From Stentor roeselii (lineage: Eukaryota > Ciliophora > Heterotrichea > Heterotrichida > Stentoridae), in contig RSEH01000074.1 in the NCBI GenBank assembly GCA_006503475.1, positions 62,001-126,000 on the forward strand: a stretch of DNA of 64,000 nt. The letters run 5' to 3'. The notes below the pieces were generated by a model that saw only the letters and a list, made by a program, of their open reading frames with translations, was not told the origin of the DNA and did no database searches. A program made the position numbers and the translations under genes. The first letter of the stretch is position 1, and each line of letters begins with the position of its first letter. Below are positions 34,360-46,904 of the stretch, piece after piece.

Positions 34360-35556
34360 TTATTGACTCAAGTCCAATGTTTCGATTTGCAATACACAAG
34401 CCTCTAAGGTGGTCAAATAATACCCAAGCATCCCATTTTGCATATTTTTTCTTCCAAGTTGTTTAATAATCCACAAAAACGACTTGACATTTTTGAGTCC
34501 ACTTTTCAACACAATATAAATATAAATACTCAAAAAGTTATCAGCATCAATAACAAGTTGATCCGGTTCAAGTCTATCCTTCCAGTAGTCGTCAACACTT
34601 TCACATATAAGTTCATTTGTGATGCTGATAACTTCAAGTTTATGAATCGGAGTGTATCGATTTTCAAGTTCTTTTAGTCTTTCGATAGCATCAGTAAATC
34701 CATTAATTCCGTCATTTCTGACAGAATCCATGCAAAAACGATCTTTTATCTGCAGGTCTTTGCAAGTGATTCTTTCAAATTCAGCTAGTTTTCTTTGATA
34801 AAGAAGATAATCTTGAGGCTTTGATATGTTAAATGCCTGGACTAGCAGGTCATGAACATCTCGGTTGATGATTTTATCTAAAATAAAATCGTACATTTGA
34901 CTTGGATTTTCTTGCATCTTCTTTGCCAGAAGTCCTCCGTAGTAATAAATCATTGTTTGAAGCACAATCATTACGAAGTTTTTTATCTCTTTCATTAGGT
35001 TCTTGAAAAGTTGATCGTAATTACCTGATTGGTTTAATGCATCTTCTATGCTCACTCTGAAAATTTCTTGATTATTTGAGCAGAAGAGATTTTGGAAGAC
35101 TAATATCATGTTTGCAATGTAATGTGTGGATTGATCGAAATGACTGTTTAAAAAGTCAAAAATAGAACTAGCATCAAAGTCAATCAGCTCATTTTCAATA
35201 TTTTCAGGAACTTTTATAATAGTTCTTCGAATTCGACTCGGATTAATGCCTCCAGTCTTATGTTGTTGCAAGTAGTCAAAGAGAACAATATTCGAGCGAT
35301 ACTTATTATCATTGACTGTCTTCCATTCCCTGCATCCCTTCTCTAAAGCAAGAGGCCAAGTCGATGAGGGAAACATTTTTTTCGAGTCTTGGATTTCTTC
35401 AAGGACGAATTCTTTCCATTTCTAAATACAACTTACTCTGAAGTCACAAGCGAAGATCACACTTTCGTTTTGTTTGAAGTATTCTCTTTTTTTCTTTTGA
35501 ACAAGTTTCAAATACTCTTCTTTTATCGACTTTCTGTTTTTCTGGCTGTTTCCCAT
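34360..35556 (-). CDS. VPS9-domain protein (Rab5-type GEF), spliced
   Basis: 393 residues from exons 35556-35437 and 35421-34360. The first exon begins MGNSQKNRKS, an N-myristoylation-type start, and is basic. The C-terminal part matches VPS9 domains that activate Rab5 GTPases on early endosomes: LEVISITNELI, DADNFLSIYIYIVLKSG, LKNVKSFLWIIKQL, and GYYLTTLEACVLQI near the end. The Asp of DADNFL and the YYLT segment are the key GEF positions. The N-terminal helical part (~60-220) has no recognised motif. Membrane targeting plus a GEF domain suggests an endosomal regulator. Confidence 0.9.
35422..35436 (-). other. 15-nt intron in VPS9 gene
   Basis: The minus-strand sequence is gtaagttgtatttag, phase 0, with an in-frame TAG. 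Splicing joins IFACDFR to KWKEFVLEE and supplies the MGNSQ N-terminus. Confidence 0.9.
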
Positions 35557-35678
35557 GTTAGGAGAGTTTTGTAAGGATTGAATTTTTTGATTTGTGTGGA
35601 TGTTTAAAGGGTGAAGAATAATAAAAGAAATATTTGGTAGGATGATTAAAAAATGTGATTTTCTTGAAATTTATCTAA

Positions 35679-38600
35679 CTAGTTATAAAAGAACTGCTCG
35701 TAGTTCATCTTTTCCTGAGGAACTATTATACTTGAGGTGTTTCTAGCATCTCCTGAGTTATCTGAAGTCACATTGAAGTTTCTGATTGAGATGTTAAATT
35801 CATTCGTGATTCCTCTTACCTTGCTTGACATCTGAGACTGTTCTTTTACCAGAAGCGATGCAATCAAAGAATAGACCAAGTCTAAAACTGCAACTTGAAT
35901 GACCAAGTCGATAATAAAGATAATGAACCAGCCAGTCATGTTATCAGTGCAAAAAGAAGTACATGCTACAACAATGAGAATGAAAGAAACAATGCACAAT
36001 AAGAAATTTGCAATAACAACCGAATATTCCAAACGTCTTGAAACATTCCCGAAGTATCTAAAGCCGATGTTTGAAATACTGATGATTTGAGTAATCGCCA
36101 TTGCGAAGAACAGCCGAAGGATGTCTTTCGAGTCAATATTCCCTACACTGGGAGAGACGAAATTTTTAATGAAAGGGATGTGGTCGTAAGAAACCCCGAT
36201 CAAAGCAAGCAAGAGCATCGATTCAGTCGCAATTAAACTCACAGAGCTTAGCCTTCTTGGGTTATACTGCGGAATCAAAATATTCGTAACCGGGTAGAAA
36301 GTCGTGATTTTCCTCATTTTCAAAGGTTCATACGCGTATTTATAATCAACGCTATAAATCCCAATCGCTAACGCAATGAAAAGAATCAAAATAAACCCTG
36401 AAATTATCAAAGGAATACGAGTAGTTCCACAAGGCACAGGTATTTCAGTGATAAAGTAAGTCCCAAATCTCTCAATTGTCACTGCAATATGTGAAGTATT
36501 CACTTTTTCAATCAAACAAAGTTTAGAACACTTAGCAGCGGCAGCATCTATTTCATTTCTAACAACAATTTTAATGGCACTTGTCGGGATGATATCTGAT
36601 TCTTCATCCTTAAGAAGTTCAAGTGAGTAGTTCTGATAATTTCCAGTTTTCTTGTAATTTGCTGAAACGACTAGAGAGTCATTGACTTTCAACAGGAAGA
36701 CTTCAAGGTTGTAGATTTTTTTCGGATTGTAGTCAAGGTCAGGGTTCATCAAGATGTCTAATGAAGAACTGGGCACTGCCAGTCCTGGGTAGTAGACTCC
36801 ACTCATTTTGCTCATGTAAAAAGTGATTTTGTCTGAAAGGTTCAGCCTGGACCCTGGGATTATGTCGTTTGACCAGACAGAACCTGAATAATTCAGCATT
36901 TTTAGAAGGTCTTCTGTGTTGGTTATATCTACGTATGGAGAGTATATTGAGATTAGTGATAAAATGTTTGAATCTGTCACTCTTTTAGTCATTTTTTTTA
37001 GGATTAAGGTTGAAAGGGTTGTTGAGTTGTTTAGAATCAGAAGTTTTTTGTAGGGAACGTCGAGCATTGACTTTAGACATCCTAGGTATAGTTCGAAGTT
37101 GTGAGGACGAAGGGGGAATGAGGAGAAGTAGGTGTACATCAGGTTGTAGAGAAGAAGATATGAGTCTTCTTCTAGGGAGGTTTTGGTGTAAACGATTATT
37201 GCGTTTGGCACGTTCACAAGGTCTCGAGTGTTTAACTTTATGCTTTCAATTGAAGTTTCTAGTCTTCTGTTTGACTTGAACCTGATTTTACTATTGAAGG
37301 TACCACAAGTTTCAATCATATCACAGACCCTTGTAGAAATCATTTTTGCATCCTCAGGTATAATTAAATAGCTTTTAAATTCAAATGAAACCTCTCTGAT
37401 CCACGTGACGACCCTCTTAGAGTTAACATATCCATACTGATAAGAAAGCGGATAGTCCTGATCATCAGTATCAACACACTGAAGGCTAGTCAAAGCCCAG
37501 ACATCATCAATCATCTGATTCGAGGCTCCCTGGCACTGAGGAGGCTGATTAACTTGAATATCAAAGAAAGTCTTAATCGTGCCTTTAAAATCCGAGCTGT
37601 TGACTTCTAAAGTAAACTTATAAACAATTCCTCCAATAAGTCCTTTTTCTCGAAATCCAGCATAAGAGATGCCAGGAGTGACTACAGTGTGATTAGTGTC
37701 TTTTGAAATAACTGACCATTTAAAAATTGGCAGGCCTGAAAGGTTGAACTTTGGAAGAACGTTGAAGACGTAGTCCGGGTCTACCTTTCCCAGAGGGGCT
37801 GACATTTCAACTGACCCTGAAATTGAAGGGTCGACGAAAATTGTTAGAGCCGCGTTGGCTTTCTTTTTAGTTGTATAACCCTCGATTGAGAATAAGTATG
37901 TCGCTTGTGGTCTTAATTTTGAAACACGAAGTTCACCGTTGTTTTGGGATAGTTCTAAGTCGATTCCGCCTATACCTTTACAGAAACGGACTCCTTCGAT
38001 GCATGTCCAGATTTTAGTGATTCTGGCGTTTAAGTCATCTGGGTCTGTTACTGTCGCGTTTATGAAGAGGTCTTGATTGTAAGCTACTGAACCGCTTGAC
38101 CTGCTTAGAGCGATTGTTAGGTCGCTCTCTAAAACCTGAATTACAGCAGAAGCACTTCCAGTGAGTTCTCCATCAGTAACATTAACAAAAAACTCATAAC
38201 TTTTCGAAGGTCTCAGTAAATTCGCCGGAATCTGAAGCATATCAGGTCTACTGAAAGTCTGCATCTGATAAACTTCAACATTACTATCACTGCAATTCCA
38301 ACTATACTTATAACTCAAAGCCTTAGATCCACAATTTTCCAAAACACTTGCAATCAAAGAGTAAGGCTGAGTCGATTTAATCCTAACAACTTTCGGTGAG
38401 TTCAAAGAAACAATCATATTTCTCGTATTCGTGATTTTTATCTCTTTGGTGCAAGTCTTTGTGGTACCTAGATTCAAATATTCAGTTTTCAATGTGACTA
38501 AAACAGTTCCTTCCTCAAGGTACGTCCGAGGAATGTCTAAAAAGTACCCAGTCGACTTGGAAATAAACCCTGTTAACTTTTCATTTACTGGAGAAGTTAT

Positions 38601-41600
38601 GACTGTCCAGGAGTAAACCGCGTATTTGCTTATCGCTGTTGCAGTTATTGTTAGATTTTTACTGTTGCAGAGAAGGGAATAAGAACCTCCTCCTGTCAGG
38701 TCTGAGTCTGGAGTAGGGACTGCGAAAACTCGACTGAGGGTTATGTCGAGTTTTTGGATGTTGAAGTTGCAGATGTCTCCTATTGCTTGCACTTTCTTGT
38801 TGTCGATCTCGATCTTGCTAAAGGATAGGTCGGGGTATTCGTCGAACTTCACTTCGAGAAGGTAACCGGATAACCATTTGCATGACATTCCAAGGGTGAA
38901 GTAATAGTCTGGACCTTTTATTATTTTACTGCAGGAAGTTAAACCTGCTGTTTTTACGGCTCTCTCGAATGATACTTGTACTGAAAGGTAGTCTTTGTTG
39001 TACTCGCTTCGGATTTCTGAACGTTTGAAGTAGTTACCGCATGTTATGCAGTAACCGTTGCTGGCAGTCAAACCTTCGGGACACACACATGTCCTAGTAT
39101 ATGGATCAAAAACTGCATCTTCAAAGCACTGACACACTCCATTAACGCTGAATGCATTTTCAACACAAACAGAGCAAGTTTCATTATCTTTTGCAATATA
39201 ACACATATCATCAGTATTATTAGATTCAAGGACATTCACAATTTCAGTTTTTGTAATAATATCACAAGTGAAAACCATTAGATGATTTCCTGAGTAGTTA
39301 AAAACAACATCAAAGTAAGCTACTCCATCATTATTTGTCTTTTCTGATTGAGAATAACTATCATTTATCACTAAATAGACATATGTGTCTATGACAGGAG
39401 TCATATCAGTAATATTGCTAACTTGAGCAGAAAAAACATATAAGTACTTCGCAGAAGGAGTGTAAGTTGGTACAGTAATTTCCATTCCTAATTCGTAATT
39501 GTACTCAACTGTAATCATCGATGATTTAACTATATCCATGTATCTTGTAGAAGCCACGATTTCGAAATCTCCAATAGTTCCAGCAGCAATTAAAGTAAAA
39601 TGAGCCATTCCTGAAGTCGTTGATAAAGTCTTAGTCCCGAGTAAACGGCCTGATGGGTTAAGATAAATCTGGATAGAGTAAGGGCCATGACTAGTTTCTA
39701 TAGTTGAAAGACTATTGTCATATACTGTCACCTGCACAGCAAACCTTTCATATCTACTGACAATCGACGGAGGACTAGAAGTGAAAACAAGTTTCTGCTT
39801 TTTTATTTCAATTGTTCCCGTTGTAGTTACAGTCCCTGAAGTCGCTGTTAATGTCAAAGTCCCTGGAACTGTGCAATAAAAACTAAATGTGACTGAACCT
39901 GAAGACGTTACCAGTGAACTTGTTCCAACAATTGAAAGACTCCCTGAAATCGTGACGGTCGAGCTCTGTGCCCAGATTACTGGTCTTTGGTCATATAAAT
40001 CGATTTTCACTGTGAAATCCTGATTCGCTGAAAGGCTTGAAGTGCTTGTTGTCATCTCTAATGTGGTTAGTGCAAGGTAGGCTAGTGTGAATGAAGAAGT
40101 CTCGTCAGAAATCATGTCAGTCGCTTTCACTGTGAGCTGGTAAGTTCCTGGAGTTGAAATAACCTTGTTTGAAAATGTTAATAATCCTAATGAACTTGAA
40201 TCTGAAGCGACTAGGGAATTTGATGATTTTATGTAGAGTCCTATTGAATGAGTCCCGTGAGTACTAGCTACCAACGTTTTATCATTATTCATGACTTGAA
40301 CAATAACATCAAAAGTTGAGATAGTGTATAAAGGCTGAATAAATCTTACAGTAGGAGTGAACGAAGTGATTTTCAGCGCTGCTTGCTTAGCAGTAATTGT
40401 AAGAGAAGCAGAGTACCCTTCAGTACTCGCAGTAATAGTCCTACTCCCCGAAAGTGTAAAGTAACAAGTAGTCTGCACAGATCCAGTCGATGTAGTAAGA
40501 GAACTCAAAGTAAACTGAACATTACTTCCTGAAATCGCGAGAGTAGCACTTGTTGTATAAGCATTATTATTATTATCCTTCACCAAAAAGGTCAAAGTAT
40601 CATCAAAGTAACAGGTAGGTGAGTTATCAGAAGCAGTAATCGTGATAGTCAAAGAAATAATAGTAAGACTCGTTGAATCCGCATCAACTTTATCAAAGCT
40701 ACTCGCCCGAATCACGTAACTCCCAGTCGTAGTTATTTTCAAAGAGGTAAAAGTAAAGCAACCGGAAGTTGTGCTTGAAGTAAGAGTTCCAGATAAAGTT
40801 CCTGTTGTTGTCAACGCAAGAGTTATACTGAACGGACCGTGCGCTGTTATCACTGAACTCAGATCGGACTTGTAAACGCAAACGTTCACTGAAAATTCAC
40901 TTGTTGTCAATGTCGGCTGAGTAAAAGTTACTGTTGGGGATATCGACTCTATTTTTAACTTGTTTTGAAGGATTTCAATCGACTTTGATATCGTTTTGGT
41001 ACCTGTTGTGGCTGTTATTGTTATTGTTCCGCTGTATAAACTGGCAACTGTGAATGTTGCTACTCCTGAAGAGGTCGGTAAGACCGTTGTTCCTAGCAGG
41101 GTTCCGGTTGAAGTTAAAGTTATTGAAGCTACATCAGTCCAAACACCTAAGGATTGTTCTAATGTTGTGACTGTCACAGTGAAGTCCACATTTGCTGAAA
41201 TACTTGAAGAACTTGTTGCTATTGTTAAACTTGTCAGCGCTAGTGCATCAATATTCAAGGTCGAAGTATACCCGGATATCATATTCGTACAGCTTGCTTC
41301 AATAATATGATTTCCAGCAGTAGTAATTTTCAGGACAGTGAAAGTAATCACCCCAGATCCAGTTGGGTTTGATGATGTTCCAGTTAAAGTGCCAGTCCCT
41401 AAACTCAAATCAATAGTATGAGGTCCTTTAGAGCTTTCAACCACATTTCCCTCATAATTATAAACAGTAGCAGTTAACTCAAACACACTATTAGTCAAAG
41501 TCGGCTAAATACCCCTTACAGTAGGTGTAACATTGCTGACAACTATTAAATTTTTCTTGACTACGAATTCCAAAATGCTTCCAACAACTGACCCACTCTT

Positions 41601-44600
41601 AACTTCGATTTTATGAGTTCCTGGAACCGTGCAATACACAGTCGGCGATATCGTCCCTGCATCAGTCGTGACTGAAGTCGACCCTGATATGCTAATCGAC
41701 GACGTGATCGTCAATGTAACTGAATGCAGCCAGGATCCGCTTGACTGGTCGTACAAATCAATTTTCAATACAAAGTCAAAGTTCGCTGAAGGGCTTGAAG
41801 GCGTTGCTGCTACTGAAATCGTTGTTAAAACAAGAGCTGCAATTGTTAAACTTGAACTTGAAGCTAAAACCATGTCAGAACTCGTTGCTTGGATCTGGAA
41901 AGTTCCTGGAGATGTGATAATCAGTGATGAAAAAGTGAATAAATCTCGGGTTGTTGACTTTGAAGTTGTTCCTGAAAATGTTCCTGAATTTGTGAGTGAT
42001 AAAGTAATTGTGAATGTTGTGGATCTTGTTAGTTCGATTGATTTGTCGTTGTTGTAGATCTTGATCACAACTGAAAATATGCTGTTTTCTAAGGTTGGCT
42101 TTTTGATAATTACTGTTGGTGAAATTGAGTAGATATCCAGGGAGAGCTTTAAAATAGACATTGATGTGCAAGTGCCTATGATCCCTCCTGATGATGTCAC
42201 AGTGAGAATAAGTGTACCTGAAGCTGTTCCATAAATCGTGAAAACCCCATAGCCAGTATTATTAGTAACAGAGGTAGTCCCTGCAATTCCCAAATCTCCA
42301 GTGACCGTTAAACTAGTGCTAGTAGTCCACAACCCCAAAGACTGATCCTTTAAAGTAGCAGTGACATCAAAATCAAAATACGCTGACTGAGAACTAACAG
42401 TAGAACACGTAATATAAGTTAAAGCCAGAGGCACAATAGTAAAAGAACTGCTAATTCCATCAATCATATCACTTGACGTTGCCTTCAAGGTATAAGTGCC
42501 AGTACTAGTGACCATAAGTCCAGAAAAACTCAAAATTCCATTCAAGCTATTCCTCGTCTTCGTCCCTGTCAAAGTCCCAGTCGAACTAAGATCAATACTA
42601 ACAGTGAAAGGTCCATGCGATGTAAGTAAATTATTTCCTCCATAATCATAAATCCCAACTTGTGCAACAAATTCCGTATTAGGCAATCCTGGCTATTTAT
42701 ATCTTACAACAGGTGTCAAAGAGTCGAACTTCAGCTGTAGCTTGTTGATCGTAATAGTCAAAGTTCCAGTCCTCACCCCGTTCGTTGCTGATAACGCAAG
42801 ACTCCCACTAGTCGTGCAGTAGACAGTCCAAGACACTGACCCTGAATTAGTCGTCTGAGCGGCACTTGGAGAAAACACAGCATTGCTCCCTGATATTGTT
42901 ATCGTCGACGATTGAGTCCAAGTCGCAGGGACTTGGTCAGTGAGTGCAGCAGTGACTGTGAAGTCAAAGTAAGCAGAATACGAAGTGGAAGTAGAAGACA
43001 AGCTGATGTACACCAGGTCCTTGATCACCAGCGACGTGTACTGGCCTTCAAGCAGGTTGGAGCAGGTCGCTTTAATCACGTACGTTCCGTAAGTAGTAAT
43101 CATCAGACTGCTCAGTGAAAGAACGCCGCTTGCGCTGGTGCCTGTCAAAGTTCCAGTCATCGTGCCACTCACCACGTCTAAGGACAAGGTGATGACTCCG
43201 TAAGACCCCCGGGTTACTCTCGTGCTGCCTGCATTATCATAAACCCCGACCTGAACATCAAAAGAACTGGTCACCAATGTAGGCTGTTTAAATATTACCA
43301 CTGGACTCACTGAGTCAAATTTCAAACGGTTCTGAAGTATCGTCAAAGTCAACGTCGCTGAAATCGTCCCGGAAGACGCTGTTAATGTGAGAGTCCCGTA
43401 TGAGGTGCAGTAAATTGTAAAAGAATGAGAACCAGTCACTGTTGGGTTCAATGCACTTGAAGGCTGAACGTTGGAACCTGATAATAAAAGACTCAAGCTT
43501 TGAGTCCAAGTCCCTCCAAGCTGGTCTTTTAAAGTCGCAGTTATTGTAAAGTCGCAGTTTTCTGAGTAAGATGTCGAGGTACTGGCTAATGTGATAGTTG
43601 TAAAGTCAAGTACTGTAAAAGTACTGGAATAACCAGTTGTCAAGTCAGTTCCTACAGCTTTTATCTTATAAGACCCGTACTTCGCAATTCCAAGTCCACT
43701 GAAAGAAAAAGAACCACTTGAAGTGGTTCCGGTCAGAGTCCCTGATAAGGTTTCTGAAGGGTCAAGAGAAATAGTAACTGAGTAACTTCCTCTTGTGACT
43801 AGTGTCGTGTCTGAACTATCGTAAATCTCGACTTTGACTGAAAAAGTGTCAGTCACCAGGCTGGGCTGTTTAGTTATTACTGTTGAGACAAGAGTGACTC
43901 TTATCACGTTTTCCGCGATGCTGACACTCAGAGTGCCCGTGACTGTCCCCGACTTCGCCGTTAACGCCAAAGTTCCAACAGCGCTGCAGTAAACCGCAAA
44001 AGTCGCAGTTCCTGTCGAGGTTGTCTGAGTCAAACTACTTGAACTAGTCGCTGATAAATTAGAACCTTCCAAAACCACTGTCGTGCTTTGAGTCCAGGCA
44101 TTACCGAAGTTGTCTATCAATGTCGCTGTCACTGTAAAGTCTTTGTTTGCTGAATATGGAGAAGTTGATGCGGATAATGTTATTGAGTATAAGTTTCTTA
44201 TGTATAATGTTGAGGATTCTCCTGTTGTTAGACCTGATGATGAGGCCTGGATCTTGAAGGTACCGTATGTTGTTATTTGGAGATTTGAAAGGGTTAAGAG
44301 ACCTGATGATGTAGTTCCTGTTTTAGTCCCGGTCATTGTTCCTGTTGTGTCTAGTCCTAGTGTTATTGGGAAAGTACTTCTGGTTATTAGAGTTGTTCCA
44401 CTGTTATCGTAGATTCCGACTTGAACTTCGAAGGTATCTGTCACTAAGGTCGGCTAATTAGGGCTTACTGTTGAGGTCACTGAGATTACTTTGATCTGGA
44501 TTTGAAGACAGGTTATATCTAGAGTTCCTGTTACAGTCCCTGAAGTAGCTGTAACAGTGAATAATCCAACTGTAGTACAGTACAATGTATAGCTACAAGA

Positions 44601-46904
44601 AGCACTAGTAGTAGTACAACTCAAGCTACTATCAGAAAAAACATTACTTCCAGACAAAGTAACTACTGTACTAGAAGTCCAACCACTGCTAAGCTGATCT
44701 TTAAGAGCAACATTGAGAGTGTAGTCTTTATAAGCAGAGTAAGAAACTGATGTTGAAGAAAGCGTCAAGGTGGTTAAAGCGAGTTGAATCACTGTATAAG
44801 AAGAGGTCGAACTCACTGTTGTCATATAAGAAGCTGATGCTTGAAGGTTATAAGTCCCTGCAGACGTGATAAAAATACTAGAAAAAGAAGCCACTCCACT
44901 CGAAGTACTCTGAGTTAAAGTCCCTGACATAGTCCCTCCACTATTAACACCCAAAGTTATCGAAATCGGTCCATTCGTAGTCAAGACTGTTGTTCCATCA
45001 TTTTGATAAACAGTAACTTGCACTGAAAATGATGATGTAGTTGTTGATGGCTATTTAAAAATTACTGATGGAGAAATCGATGTGAATTTCAACACATTTG
45101 ATAAAATAGTAACTGTTGTAGTCGCTGATTTCCCTGAACATGAAGCTGTAAATGTATGAAGTCCCGACTCGATACCGTGAACTGTGAAAGAAGCTGACCC
45201 TGTCGTTGTTGTCAGAGAAATTTGCCCGCCAAATACTTTATCAGAAGTAAGACTGATTGTTGAGGATTCTGTGAAGGAAATTCCTATTTGATCGAAAAGA
45301 CTTGCAGTTAAAGTAAAATCTAAATAGCCGCTGATTGATGTAACTGATCGAGTCAGAGTCATGCTTGTCACAGCTGCTGCGATGATAGTCAAAGAATAGG
45401 TTCCTGGAGTAATACCTGATGAACTCGCTGTTAAGGTATAAGTGTTCGCTGAGGTTATTTTAAGTGATGAATAAGATGAAATTCCTCCAGATGTTGCAAC
45501 AGAAGTAGTTCCAGATATGGTCACACTCGGCGATAAAGAAAGGCTGATGGTAAAAGTTCCATATGTTGAAATCAAGGTGGTTCCAAGATTATCATAAACT
45601 TTAGCCTCAACACTAAAAGTAGAACTTGTATAAATAGTCTAAATAGTTCTTACTGAAGGAGTCACTGATGTTATAGTTATCTTATTCTGCTTCACGTCTA
45701 CTGTCTTAGAATCTGTTTTTCCTGAACAAGTCGCTGTGATTGTATTAGAACCTACTGTGGAAGAATAGACAATCATGCTTCCAGTACCAGTAGAAGTCGT
45801 TAAAGTTAAGGTTCCAAGAATCGTTGTTGAACTTGTAAGAGTAACTGTAGCTGAAGAAGTAAAAACGTTATTATCTTGATCGTAAATGTTAAATGTTATA
45901 GTGAAAGCAGTATATGCTGAAGGAATAGTAGAACTTGTTGATATTGTTATCAAGGTCACAACTGGACTATTTAATGTAACTGTGTAAGTTCCAGAAGTTA
46001 CACTTGTCATTGATGCTGTTAAAGTATAACTTCCTGCTGCTGTGAATTTTATCCCTGAATAAGTTCCAATAGAACTTGCTGTATTTACAGTTAGTGTTCC
46101 TGTTATTGTCGTAGGAGATGAAGTAATTGTCATTGATCCTCCAGGATGTCTCGTTAGAAGAGTAGATAACGTGCTAGAGTATATCCCGACAGTGAATCCA
46201 TAGGAAGTCAGAATTGATGAAGCCTAGATAATTCTTACTGTTGGAGAAAAAGTAATAAATTTTAGAGCTGGGCTTTGAAGTGTAACTTGAACACTTCCTG
46301 TTTTACTGCCACTTGTAATTGTTATTGTATTTAGTCCTGTAGTTGTGCTATAAACTACATATGTCGTTGATCCAGTTGAAGTAGTTTTCGTTAAGCTACC
46401 AGAAGATGCGAATATATTCGTTGATGAACTCGCTGTAAGAGAGGCAGAGTTAACAAAGGTATTTCCACATGCATCCGTTAATGAAATTGTAAGGGTAAAG
46501 TCTTCATATATTGTTGGAGTTGATGAGCTTGATGTCACTGATATAGAACCTAAACTGGTTCCAACAGTAACTGTAATGGTGGAGGATGTATAATAAAGAG
46601 TTCCAGCAGTGGCATGTTCAATTGTCATATAATAAGAGCCTGATGATGTAAACATAAAAGTACTGAATGTTACAGTACTCGCTCCATTCATTGTTATAGT
46701 GAAGCTGGTTATATCAGATCCTTTTATAAACTTAACTTTAAGATCAGGACTGTTCGAACTAGGATCTAGACTCATGGAAAACGCTGTACATGTTTCAGTT
46801 ACCTAGGTGAATATTACTGTTCCCCAGCCTGTAACAGTGAGGGTTACTCCACTTACACCTTGTAAGATGCATGCTTTGATGAGGAGAATGAAGAGAGACA
46901 CCAT
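35679..46904 (-). CDS. Giant Ig-like repeat / REJ / polycystin-1-like membrane protein
   Basis: An 11.2-kb gene starting at the ATG at 46904 with a signal peptide (MVSLFILLIKACILQGVSG). Twelve 15-nt introns lie at the same place in each repeat; spliced length is ~3,681 residues if all are removed. Layout: ~12 Thr/Ser-rich beta repeat units of ~190 residues (each two Ig-like folds, e.g. FTVTATLIDNFG; ALTLTSSGT types); a Cys-rich EGF/furin-like patch (CSVCVENAF...CQC...CVCPEG...CITCG); a REJ/PKD-like region (YKYSWNCSD, ATVTDPDD, KIWTCIEG); a GPS-proximal-like segment (HIAVTIERFGTYFI); then five to six TM helices and a short tail. Polycystin-1/REJ proteins act in adhesion or signal sensing; that role here is inference. 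Confidence 0.9.
39750..46802 (-). repeat. ~588-bp tandem coding repeats (Ig-like pairs)
   Basis: Intron-to-intron distances are 579, 585, 588, 597, 588, 582, 591, 594, 594, 588 and 582 bp. Each unit codes two ~95-residue Thr/Ser-rich beta domains, with recurring cores such as TGTxTGTT(S)SG, YDN..., and YC(T/S)xxGTLxLTA. The last unit before the Cys-rich patch has lost the intron (SPPSIVSRYERF). Confidence 0.88.
40335..46817 (-). other. Twelve phased 15-nt introns, one per repeat
   Basis: Introns (plus coordinates): 46803-46817, 46224-46238, 45639-45653, 45051-45065, 44454-44468, 43866-43880, 43284-43298, 42693-42707, 42099-42113, 41505-41519, 40917-40931, 40335-40349. All are phase 0 and begin gtaa. 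The ones at 43866, 43284, 42099, 40917 and 40335 end CAG or AAG and contain no stop, e.g. gtaacttttactcag, gtaatatttaaacag. The other seven end TAG and would terminate translation. Splicing always gives (S/T)P(T/V) followed by PT or a close variant. The five stopless ones are inferred from position and consensus and could be translated instead. Confidence 0.82.
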
